A stretch of DNA of 7,978 nucleotides from assembly GCA_021777365.1 (NCBI GenBank), contig JAJYDP010000206.1, forward strand, positions 1-7,978, in the 5' to 3' direction. The translations under genes and the position numbers were made by a program. Below, piece by piece: positions 1 to 6,273 of this stretch. This DNA is from Chloroflexota bacterium (GTDB lineage: Bacteria; Chloroflexota; Limnocylindria; Limnocylindrales; CSP1-4). The notes beneath the pieces are model-generated. The model was not told the DNA's origin. It did no database searches and worked only from the letters and a program-made list of their open reading frames with translations. Each line of letters opens with the position of its first letter. Positions within the stretch are counted from its first letter, which is position 1.

Positions 1-372
1 AGGCACGAGATCGACGCCCAGCCCTTCGCGAAGAGCCATGCAGATCGCGACGCGTCGCCTGCTGACCGTGGTGTTCGGGTAGGCCTTGTTGAGGTTGTCC
101 CTCAGGTTGCCGAGGAACTTGCTCGAGTCCAAGCGGTAGCGGCCCCAGTAGGGATCCGCGCGAAGGGCCACCATGACGTCGATGTCGCGCTCGCGCCGGA
201 TGATGGTGCTGCGGCCATACGAGCCGATTGCCCAGGGTTGCCGGCTCACGGCGTAATCGGTGAAGAGGCTCCGCAGGTGCGCGATCCGCCCGCGCGCGAT
301 CGCCTGCTGGGCGGACGTTAGCCGCAGGTCGGCGAGCAGCGCGTCGAACGCGGCGGCCACCGTCGGGGGCAT
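1..372 (-). CDS. Second CD-NTase-like nucleotidyltransferase (CBASS), N-terminal 124 residues, cut by window edge
   Basis: The frame is open from an ATG at 372 to base 1 with no stop, so the gene runs off the window and only the catalytic N-terminal half is visible. The nucleotidyltransferase signature is intact: G50-S51-Y-G-R, then D63-I-D65 as the first two metal-binding acids and D121 (in VDLVP) as the third. By eye it aligns over its whole visible length with the gene just upstream, sharing IGSYGR, RDID.MVAL, a Y-W..RY stretch and VDLVP. It is therefore a tandem paralogue, not a fragment of an unrelated gene. The start codon overlaps the upstream stop by one base (TGATG) and has only a weak Shine-Dalgarno, which suggests translational coupling. 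On family knowledge (OAS/cGAS-like CD-NTases) it would synthesise a cyclic or linear oligonucleotide signal in the cytoplasm. The product nucleotide cannot be read from this part. No loss of catalytic residues is visible. Confidence 0.85.
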   Translation of the reverse strand, partial: MPPTVAAAFDALLADLRLTSAQQAIARGRIAHLRSLFTDYAVSRQPWAIGSYGRSTIIRRERDIDVMVALRADPYWGRYRLDSSKFLGNLRDNLNKAYPNTTVSRRRVAICMALREGLGVDLVP

Positions 373-1247
373 CAGCCGTAGCTCGGGAAGCCTGAACCGA
401 AGACGACGCGCCAGCGCTCGATCGCAGCGGCTGTCTTTGCGCTCGCCGCGTAGTCGAGGGCGGACCTCGCCCTGATTGCGTCCTCGTCGAGGAGGTGCAT
501 GGCGAGGTCCCGTTCATTTGAGCTCAGGTACGCATCAAGGTTCCGACCTGAGCCACTCCATGGATCCTTGAACGGAAGATGGACCCAGCCGCTCGCCAGC
601 TCCAGGGTCTTTGCCACCGCCTCAGGCAGACGCGGGATCGCGACCGCGTCGCGCCACATCCGTTCGACGATCATCTCGAGGTGGAATGAGCGCAGGTGCC
701 GCCCGTTGGCGTGGTTCCAGGCCTTCATGACCCGGACGAGCGGCTTCAGGTCGTAGCCGAGCGCGACGTTCGTGTCCGTCACGACCTTGTCGTGGTACGG
801 CGGGTTCGTCGCCTGCCAGCCACCCCGGCCGTCTGGCAGAACGAAGCCGTCCTGGTAGGGGCGGACGAAAACCGGCACGAGATCGACTTGCAGCCCGGCG
901 CCCAGCTTCATCCGGACCGCGACCTGCTGCGTGCTCACCTGCGTGTCGCCGTACTCCGCGTTGAGGGCGTTGCGAATCGAGTAGAGGAAGCTGCGAGAGT
1001 CGTCCTGGTAGCGCGGCCAGTAGGCGCCGCGGCTGAGGGCGACCATCATGTCGATGTCGCGGGACTGGCGGACGAGGGTCTCGCGACCGTACGAGCCAAT
1101 CACCCAGGCTGGTCGATCGCACACGTACTTCTCCTCGAAGAAGTCGTGCACGTGACGAACGCGGCCCTGAGCGATGCCCTTCTCGTAGTCCGTGAGGCGC
1201 AGGCTGGCGCGGAACTCCGTAAACACTCCGGATACCGTGGTCGCCAT
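372..1247 (-). CDS. CD-NTase-like nucleotidyltransferase (CBASS signal synthase), 291 aa
   Basis: This is a complete 291-residue protein of the size usual for SMODS/CD-NTase enzymes. The catalytic core is clear. GSYGR lies at residues 51-55 and RDID at 63-66, giving D64 and D66. The third acid is D122 in LQVDLVPVF. A later helix with VRVMKAWN (172-178) followed by LRSFHLE matches the helical domain that follows the palm in OAS/CD-NTase proteins. The expected role is synthesis of a nucleotide second messenger on phage infection. Product specificity is not inferable. The ATG at 1247 overlaps the stop of the upstream SLATT gene (TAATG), with a GGGAG-type Shine-Dalgarno about 8 bases upstream. 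The stop overlaps the next CD-NTase start (TGATG). Effector directly before synthase is a typical two-gene CBASS layout. No ubiquitin-like, HORMA or TRIP13 accessory gene is visible, so type I is the simplest reading. A housekeeping nucleotidyltransferase (CCA-adding type) is less likely, given the SLATT partner. Confidence 0.88.
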   Translation of the reverse strand: MATTVSGVFTEFRASLRLTDYEKGIAQGRVRHVHDFFEEKYVCDRPAWVIGSYGRETLVRQSRDIDMMVALSRGAYWPRYQDDSRSFLYSIRNALNAEYGDTQVSTQQVAVRMKLGAGLQVDLVPVFVRPYQDGFVLPDGRGGWQATNPPYHDKVVTDTNVALGYDLKPLVRVMKAWNHANGRHLRSFHLEMIVERMWRDAVAIPRLPEAVAKTLELASGWVHLPFKDPWSGSGRNLDAYLSSNERDLAMHLLDEDAIRARSALDYAASAKTAAAIERWRVVFGSGFPSYG

Positions 1248-1813
1248 TACTGCTCTCCCTGCGGGTCATGCTCCCAGAGCGGGTCGTTCTCGTACGTGTA
1301 GTCGCCGCGGTTGATCGCGTCCTTGACCTTCTCGTAGTAGCCCGCCGGGATCTCGCGCGGCTCCGTCTCGCGAAGCGCATCGAGGCGACCTGCGAGTTCG
1401 TGGAGCTGTTTCGTCAGCACCGATGGATCGGCATCCGTCTTCAGATCGATCTTCCTGAACCGGCGAGCCTCGCCGCGGATCACCAGATAGCGCGCACCCT
1501 TGATGCTGTGGCCCGCTGCCTCCTCCTCGGGCTTGTAGAACGTCCGCACAGCGGTGGCGATCGCGCCGGCGAAGCCCAGGAGCACGGTCAGCCGGGTGTC
1601 CCCACCAAGGAGAGCGCTGAGCCCGGCCCCACCGGCGCCGCCCGCGGCGACCAGGATCGTGGCCAACAGCCCCCATCGGCCGGCACGGCTTCGCCACGAC
1701 TGGCCGGCCATCAGATGCTGGCGACCGGAGTACTCGGCGTCGATCGCTATTCGCTGCGCCTCGTCGGATAGTGTCTGACGCAGTCCACGTAGGCGTTCGG
1801 ACTCGGCCATCAT
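1247..1813 (-). CDS. SLATT-type two-transmembrane effector of CBASS, 188 aa
   Basis: This is a small protein with an N-terminal helix (ERLRGLRQTLSDEAQRIAIDA), a SWRSRAGRWGLL turn into a first membrane segment, and then a second membrane segment (DTRLTVLLGFAGAIATAVRTF). A long soluble helical tail follows. Numbered from the ATG at 1813, the segments are about 48-70 and 74-93. The helix-2TM-helix layout, the Y.GRQH and SWR motifs and the adjacent nucleotidyltransferase match SLATT domains, which are associated with SMODS nucleotidyltransferases. Known SLATT proteins are thought to act as membrane-disrupting effectors. Direct nucleotide binding by this copy is inference. A TTG at 1855 would add 14 residues (202 aa in total) but has no Shine-Dalgarno and no clear conservation. 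The paired ATGs at 1813 and 1810 follow a weak AGAGACGGG, so I prefer 1813. It is the first gene of the minus-strand operon and overlaps the CD-NTase by one base. Confidence 0.82.
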   Translation of the reverse strand: MMAESERLRGLRQTLSDEAQRIAIDAEYSGRQHLMAGQSWRSRAGRWGLLATILVAAGGAGGAGLSALLGGDTRLTVLLGFAGAIATAVRTFYKPEEEAAGHSIKGARYLVIRGEARRFRKIDLKTDADPSVLTKQLHELAGRLDALRETEPREIPAGYYEKVKDAINRGDYTYENDPLWEHDPQGEQ

Positions 1814-1899
1814 CCCGTCTCTGGGGCGATCCGCCCCCTGGTCATGTCCTGTCAACCGACACCGAACGCGGCCCGCGCGGGCTGGCCGATGTCGTGCAC

Positions 1900-1918
1900 C
1901 GTGGCGAGAGGCGCCACG
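1900..1918. promoter_or_regulatory. Hairpin in the divergent promoter region (7-bp stem, 5-nt loop)
   Basis: CGTGGCG (1900-1906) pairs perfectly with CGCCACG (1912-1918) around the loop AGAGG. It lies in the leader side of the CBASS operon, between the likely promoter and the SLATT start. CCACGAT at 1914-1920 is also the reverse complement of ATCGTGG at 1942-1948, so this element and the neighbouring palindrome share a half-site. It could be a second operator site or an alternative RNA hairpin in the 5' leader. There is no T-run, so it is not a convincing terminator. Confidence 0.4.
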
Positions 1919-1940
1919 ATATCAGCGGACTGGAGTGGGC

Positions 1941-1956
1941 CATCGTGGTCACGATG
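1941..1956. promoter_or_regulatory. Perfect 16-bp palindrome, candidate operator between the divergent operons
   Basis: CATCGTGGTCACGATG consists of two 7-bp arms (CATCGTG and CACGATG) around GT. It overlaps the end of a minus-strand TATCAT hexamer (1959-1954), a plausible -10 for the CBASS operon. A recognisable -35 is lacking. A dimeric repressor bound here could block the CBASS promoter or affect both divergent operons. No regulator gene is in the window. Confidence 0.4.
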
Positions 1957-2008
1957 ATAGCATATAGTGAACGTCTGTTCGACGACACACTGCGGGGTGG
2001 CCTGTCTG

Positions 2009-2025
2009 CTGGCACTGTACTGGCA
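2009..2025 (+). promoter_or_regulatory. CTGGCA direct repeat with 11-bp period; resembles a sigma-54 -24/-12 promoter
   Basis: CTGGCA occurs at 2009-2014 and again at 2020-2025, exactly one helical turn apart. The same bases match the sigma-54 consensus (YTGGCACGRNNNTTGCW) at all but two defined positions, with the required 10 bases between GG (2011-2012) and GC (2023-2024). It lies about 60 bases upstream of the GTG at 2085. No enhancer-binding protein gene is visible, and many high-GC phyla lack sigma-54. A regulator direct repeat or chance is therefore equally possible. Confidence 0.25.
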
Positions 2026-2074
2026 TGATCGGACTACATTGATTCACCTCGTGACACCGCTACGCTGACGATCT

Positions 2075-2079
2075 GGAGG
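2075..2079 (+). promoter_or_regulatory. Shine-Dalgarno that fixes the GTG start at 2085
   Basis: GGAGG sits five bases before GTG (2085-2087). It is a near-perfect ribosome site, which supports GTG as the true start of the 836-residue protein. The first in-frame ATG is 13 codons downstream (Met14). Confidence 0.75.
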
Positions 2080-2084
2080 GCTCA

Positions 2085-4595
2085 GTGAGGAGGTCGCGAC
2101 TCGACGACGAGATCGCCCGCGCCATGGGCATCGGCCTGGGCAACCTGCAGGTGATCCGGCTTGGGGAGGGATGGTGCAAGCACTTCTCCGTCACCCGCGG
2201 TCCGATGGGAACCGGAGAGGTGGAGCGCATGACCGGCCTGCCGATCGGCGGCGGTGCGGTCCGTTGTGACTACGCGAAGGGACCGCCGACGATGTTCGGG
2301 ATGCAGCTCGCCGGTTCGGCGCTGGCCTTCTACGCGCACAACTGCGTGGGTTGCGAGTTCCGTGAGCCGGGCGGGAGTGAACCGAACCTCGGGACATGGG
2401 CCGACGCGCAGCTCGAGGCGCAGCGCCGGGCAGAGGCCGAGCACGCGCGGGCAAAGGCCGCCGCCGAGGCCGAACGGCAGACACGGCACCGACGGCGGCG
2501 TGCGCTGTTCGCCACCACGGATGCCGCCACTGACGAGATCCTCACGCTGATCGACCGTGTGGACAGCGACCCCACAGACAGGCAGGCGGCTGCGGACCTC
2601 GAGCGGCTCGCGCGTGAACAGCCGACGATGTTCCCGCCCGAGCTCCTTGCGGCGATGTTCGATGACGGAGTGGACACGCGATTGGCAGCACTTCTTGAGG
2701 CGGCCCTCGACGTATACGACACAGGCGGTTACAGCCCCGCCGACCGCGTCAGGGCGGCCTACCGAGCTCTGTCGATACATCTCGCGGTCGATCGGGCGGC
2801 GTCTATCGTGGCGGCGGAAGCGGAAGACCTCCCGGACTCTTCCGAGGCAATCGAAGCACTGATCGGCGTGGCAGCTGGTCGGGATCGCTTGCTTGGTGAG
2901 CTCTACGACCCAGGTGACCCCACCGCGCTCGCCCGTGTATTCGATCTCGATCCACCTCGGGTACTGCAGGCGCTACGAGAAGGGCTGCGCGAAGACGAGC
3001 CGTGGCGGCGCGCCCGCCACGCTCGCGCATCTGGGACACTGCTGGCCGCGCGGCCATCGGCCCGAACGGAGCTCGTGCCCGACCTGCTCCAGTCGCTCGC
3101 CGTCCCCGACGACAGCAGATACGGCACGGATCCGCACGCAAGATCCGCCGCCGAGGCGGCGTTAGGCGTGGCCCTTCGCCAGGCCCCTTCCGAGGTCGAT
3201 CCGGTCGTCTGGGCCCTGTGGACCGACGCCGACGGCGAGCAGCGGGCGGCCATCGTCGCGGTCTACGCACGCGCGATCCATCATCGCTGGGATGGGGAGC
3301 CGGAGTCGGAACCTGCCTCCGTCGCGGCGCAGCGAGCGTTGGCAGCAATAGAGGACGCCGACGACGAGGTGGCCGAGAGGGCGGGCAATCTCCTCGAGTC
3401 GGCCCTCGATGGACTCGACGTCAACCTCGGGCCTCCCGTTCAGGAGCTTCTTGACCGTCTGCTGGCACACGCAGCCGCGACGGATGCTCTGGAGGGTGCC
3501 GGCCCATCGCCTGTCGAAGATGCTGAGAACCCCGTGCTCGCGGCGCTTGAGCACACGGGTCGCGTCATGCACCTCGACCACGTGCAGCGCTCGTATGCGA
3601 AGGCAGCCGGCCTCATCGGACGGCACGACGCCCCGGACTTGGTTGCGCGCGTGTCGGCGGCCTGGCGGGGGCCCGCGGCGGCCTCGAGCCGGGCGCAGGA
3701 CGGGCTCCTCGTCGCGCTGCGGGAAGCCGCCCACGATCAGGAGAGCAGGGCGGCGTGCCTGCCACTGCTGTCCGAGATCATCGCGAGTGGCGATCCCGCG
3801 CAGCGCCGCATGGCTCTCCACGCGCTCGCGGACCTCTCGCGACGCCGCGCAGTGCAGCTTCCAGCCGACGTTACCCGCCTGATTCTCGCGGCGCTCGCCG
3901 ACATCGAGACGGCGTCCGCTGCCGTCGACGTGGTATGCCAAGTCGACGTGCCCGAGGAACAGGTGCGGTGGGTAACTGCCCGTCTGCTCACATACGCGGT
4001 GACGTTCGTAAACGCGTCGCTCCGGTCGGACAGGGTGCGTGCCGCGCTCCGACGCGCTCGCGATCTCGCCGCTGGGACGGCCGAAGCCGCCCAAGTCGTC
4101 GAGGTCGTGTTCACCATCATCGACCAGATGCCGACGACCGACGCGGCCGAAGCGCTGCTCGACCGAGATCTCCAAGAGCACCCTCGCTGGGTCGGCTCCG
4201 CGGTTCGAGCTCTGCAGCTGGACGATCGACCCGACTATGGCGGGCTCGGCGAGGACGATCGGGAGCGGCTGCTTGAGATCATCCGGCATCGCGCACCAGC
4301 AGATGTCGTGCTCCACGCCGACGGCCTGCTCGCAACGATCCCGCCCCGCCTGTCCTGGCGCCGTATCTGGGGATGGTGGATCGCTGAACTCCTCGCTGGG
4401 ATGGGCGCGACTGAGCCGGCGACTCGAGCAGCGAGGCTAGTCGTCGACTCGATCCCGGACACGCGGGAGCAGGAGACGGCGCGCGCGCGAGCCAGGGAGA
4501 TCCTCGACGCCCACAGCTTCGAGCACGAAGTTGCCAACGCCGATCTCGCGGACCTTGAGCGGCTGGCCGTGAGGGACGACGGCGCCGATGGATGA
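2085..4595 (+). CDS. Large helical-repeat (HEAT/ARM-like) protein with Cys-rich N-terminus, 836 aa, function unknown
   Basis: I do not recognise this family by name. Residues 1-95 form a small domain with Cys31, Cys61, Cys87 and Cys90 plus His33 and His86. HNCVGC is a CxxC knuckle, so zinc or iron-sulfur binding is possible. Residues about 105-140 are a strongly charged Ala/Arg/Glu helix, probably a coiled coil or linker. From about 140 to the end it is almost entirely helical. Repeat-like pairs at about 310-362 and 550-607 look like degenerate HEAT/ARM units (LLSEIIASGDPAQRRMALHA is typical). Such scaffolds usually serve as sensors or protein/nucleic-acid platforms. No ATPase, TIR, protease or nuclease motif was found. 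There is no signal peptide or membrane segment, so it is probably cytoplasmic. The stop overlaps the next gene by 8 bases, so the two proteins probably act together, with this one as the likely sensor or regulator of the downstream nuclease-like protein (inference). Confidence 0.85.
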   Translation: MRRSRLDDEIARAMGIGLGNLQVIRLGEGWCKHFSVTRGPMGTGEVERMTGLPIGGGAVRCDYAKGPPTMFGMQLAGSALAFYAHNCVGCEFREPGGSEPNLGTWADAQLEAQRRAEAEHARAKAAAEAERQTRHRRRRALFATTDAATDEILTLIDRVDSDPTDRQAAADLERLAREQPTMFPPELLAAMFDDGVDTRLAALLEAALDVYDTGGYSPADRVRAAYRALSIHLAVDRAASIVAAEAEDLPDSSEAIEALIGVAAGRDRLLGELYDPGDPTALARVFDLDPPRVLQALREGLREDEPWRRARHARASGTLLAARPSARTELVPDLLQSLAVPDDSRYGTDPHARSAAEAALGVALRQAPSEVDPVVWALWTDADGEQRAAIVAVYARAIHHRWDGEPESEPASVAAQRALAAIEDADDEVAERAGNLLESALDGLDVNLGPPVQELLDRLLAHAAATDALEGAGPSPVEDAENPVLAALEHTGRVMHLDHVQRSYAKAAGLIGRHDAPDLVARVSAAWRGPAAASSRAQDGLLVALREAAHDQESRAACLPLLSEIIASGDPAQRRMALHALADLSRRRAVQLPADVTRLILAALADIETASAAVDVVCQVDVPEEQVRWVTARLLTYAVTFVNASLRSDRVRAALRRARDLAAGTAEAAQVVEVVFTIIDQMPTTDAAEALLDRDLQEHPRWVGSAVRALQLDDRPDYGGLGEDDRERLLEIIRHRAPADVVLHADGLLATIPPRLSWRRIWGWWIAELLAGMGATEPATRAARLVVDSIPDTREQETARARAREILDAHSFEHEVANADLADLERLAVRDDGADG

Positions 4596-6030
4596 GACGC
4601 GGTGGGCGATCCTGCGCCTGCTGGTCGACACCGCAAGGGGGAGGGGTGCGTCGTCCCAGGTAGACGAGGCCGCGGAGGGCATCGAGCGGTGGCCGGGCGG
4701 GGGCGAAGAGGGGGATGTTGTGTGGGCCTACAGCCGCGGGCTCCGCGGTCTCGCCGAGGCACTCCGGTGGGAACCAGCGGTCATGGCCGCGACGCCCGAT
4801 GCCGACCTGCACCGTCGTGCGGCCGCGCTGATCGGGCAGCGAGCACTGCAGACGAGGCGCGTGAACCACTGGCCCGACAGGCTGGTGGCCGGGCTGGATG
4901 GGCTCTCCCAGCTGAACGACTACGACGAGGTCCGGCAGATTGCCGTCGCTCTGGCCGGCGCACCTCTTCCCCCTCGAGTTCTCTCGCGCACAGACTCGGC
5001 CGCGTCGCCGGCAACATCCGAGACGCCCGTCGCGGTGCCCGTGACCGTCACGCTCGAGGTCGCTGGCCGTCCAATCAAGACTCTCCACTGGGTCCAGCGC
5101 AACGTCGTGGTGCCGACGGTCGCGCGGATCGGGCCCACCTCGTGGCCAGAGGGCGCCCAGCGGCTGCGGCTCGGCTGGCAGTCGGCGTTCGATGGATCGG
5201 TCATCCACCGGACCGAGATCGTGATCGAACAGGGCTCCCGTGAAGGGCGGGGAAGCCTCGTCGTGCGAGCCGAGTTCGGCGCCGCGGTGCCCGGCGAGCT
5301 CACGCTGCAGGCGGAGTTCGAGATGGCCGACGGAACGCGTGTTGCCGCGCGCCCGGTCGGCCCGCGGATCGTGAGGCTGATCACGCCCGGGGCCGCCGTG
5401 GCCGATCTGGTGGACCTGCCCGACGAGTGCAAGAGCATCGTGGGCATCGTCGAGCTCCTCCGGCAGAAGCTGCCGGACCTCCCGGTGTCGGACCTGAAGG
5501 ATCTCGAGCTATTGCTCGTGGCCACAGTCCGGTACGCGCAGCGAGCGCTCGATCGCGATCTCACGGAAACTCCGGTGTCCGAGCATGCGTTCCAGAAGAC
5601 CATGCGGGCACACCTTCGCAACTTCCGTGGGATCGGCGAGCGGCTGCAGGAGGGCGCTGAACAGGCGGGCGGCGAGACCGACCTGAAGCTGGGGCGAGTG
5701 GTCGACGAGCTGAAGTTCGAGGACGTGCATGCGGTCCCCGTGGCCGCCGCCCCCGGCTACAGCCGGCAGCCGACCATCTACGGAGGCGCGGTGGGCTGCC
5801 CGGTATCCATCGTGACAGTGTGCGACGCGTCGCCGAAGACAGAGCCACGTGGGTCGATGGCGAACCACATGGCCGTGTTCCCGGTGGCAGTCCACGGTGC
5901 GCCCGTTCCGACAATCCCCTCGTACGCGGTCGCGATCGTGGTCCCGGTCGGCTTCGCCGTTCCAAGCTCCTTCAGCCCGTCGTCGCTGCCACGCCCGAGG
6001 CCCCCGAAGACGGGGCCGCATGGGACTTGA
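4588..6030 (+). CDS. Putative PD-(D/E)XK nuclease-like effector with helical and beta-rich N-terminal domains, 480 aa
   Basis: There are three regions. Residues 1-130 are helical. Residues about 148-266 are rich in beta strands (VTVTLEVAGRPIKTLHW, GSLVVRAEF, GELTLQAEFEMADGT), suggesting an Ig-like or sandwich fold. Residues about 278-460 start with helices and continue into a probable PD-(D/E)XK core. The core shows GGETDLKL (D365), DELKFE (E374, K376) nine residues later, and Q394 in SRQPTIYGG. Strands then follow in order (PVSIVTVCD, MAVFPVAVHG, SYAVAIVVP). The order D, ExK, Q is that of restriction-endonuclease-fold enzymes common in defence loci. Nuclease activity is inference from these motifs. 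The Pro/Ser-rich tail (from about 459) looks disordered. The ATG at 4588 overlaps the upstream stop by 8 bases, with GAGGGA at 4571-4576 as a possible Shine-Dalgarno. It probably works with the upstream 836-residue protein as sensor and effector. A degenerate, catalytically dead fold cannot be excluded. Confidence 0.8.
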   Translation: MDETRWAILRLLVDTARGRGASSQVDEAAEGIERWPGGGEEGDVVWAYSRGLRGLAEALRWEPAVMAATPDADLHRRAAALIGQRALQTRRVNHWPDRLVAGLDGLSQLNDYDEVRQIAVALAGAPLPPRVLSRTDSAASPATSETPVAVPVTVTLEVAGRPIKTLHWVQRNVVVPTVARIGPTSWPEGAQRLRLGWQSAFDGSVIHRTEIVIEQGSREGRGSLVVRAEFGAAVPGELTLQAEFEMADGTRVAARPVGPRIVRLITPGAAVADLVDLPDECKSIVGIVELLRQKLPDLPVSDLKDLELLLVATVRYAQRALDRDLTETPVSEHAFQKTMRAHLRNFRGIGERLQEGAEQAGGETDLKLGRVVDELKFEDVHAVPVAAAPGYSRQPTIYGGAVGCPVSIVTVCDASPKTEPRGSMANHMAVFPVAVHGAPVPTIPSYAVAIVVPVGFAVPSSFSPSSLPRPRPPKTGPHGT

Positions 6031-6050
6031 GGGATACCCCTGGCCCTCGT

Positions 6051-6069
6051 GGCACGGCTGGGCTGTGCC
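6051..6069 (+). terminator. GC-rich hairpin after the two-gene operon, weak terminator candidate
   Basis: GGCACGG (6051-6057) pairs with CTGTGCC (6063-6069), including one G-U pair, around a five-base loop, 20 bases after the stop at 6030. No T-run follows, so it would be an atypical intrinsic terminator or simply a 3'-end stabilising hairpin. Confidence 0.3.
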
Positions 6070-6122
6070 CGCTGACGTGCTGCTGCCTCGCCGGGAGCTT
6101 GCGTGTGGAGCTTGACTCTCCG

Positions 6123-6146
6123 TGGTCGGAAGAATGGTCGGGAGAA
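6123..6146. repeat. Tandem 12-bp direct repeat next to the attachment site
   Basis: TGGTCGGAAGAA (6123-6134) is followed immediately by TGGTCGGGAGAA (6135-6146), with one mismatch. It lies about 80 bases inside the predicted island end. A GGCTCCATC pair (6162-6170 and 6171-6179) follows shortly after. Arm-type integrase sites are often short direct repeats at this distance, but nothing else proves that role. The rest of the 6031-6228 spacer shows no gene. Confidence 0.5.
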
Positions 6147-6228
6147 TACAGCTGGCCGGTCGGCTCCATCGGCTCCATCGGCGCTTCGGCGAGCACTGTC
6201 TGCGCTCCTTCAACGTGGCAGTAGCGCT

Positions 6229-6273
6229 CTGCAAAACCTCTATTCACCGGTTCGAATCCGGTCGTCGCCTCCA
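6229..6273 (+). other. tRNA-Cys 3' half, probable integration attachment site (att core)
   Basis: The segment reads as the 3' half of a tRNA. The anticodon loop is CTGCAAA with anticodon GCA (6231-6233). The anticodon-stem 3' strand is ACCTC (6236-6240) and the variable loop TATTC (6241-6245). A perfect T-arm follows: ACCGG, TTCGAAT, CCGGT (6246-6262). The acceptor strand is CGTCGCC (6263-6269), then discriminator T and encoded CCA (6271-6273). U73 and GCA both indicate cysteine. The 5' half is missing. GCGCT before the loop does not pair with ACCTC (GAGGT is needed), and GGCGACG is absent at the expected spacing. Homology starting exactly in the anticodon loop and ending at the tRNA 3' end is typical of tyrosine-recombinase att sites. 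The polarity places the inserted element to the left and original chromosome to the right. A decayed pseudo-tRNA is the alternative. Confidence 0.75.

Noticed and set aside
3162..4316. A 384-codon open frame antisense to the HEAT-like gene
   Set aside because: A typical high-GC shadow frame. The plus-strand frame has a strong Shine-Dalgarno, continuous helical coding character and an operon partner.
6188..6273. A complete tRNA gene starting at GGCGAG (6188)
   Set aside because: Only five of seven acceptor pairs form, the distance to the anticodon stem is about 10 bases too long, and the anticodon stem has two mismatches. The 5' half is not a tRNA.
6229..6273. Intron-split tRNA-Cys with its 5' half further upstream
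   Set aside because: No GGCGACG acceptor strand with a GAGGT anticodon-stem strand is found in the 6031-6228 spacer, so an att remnant is simpler.
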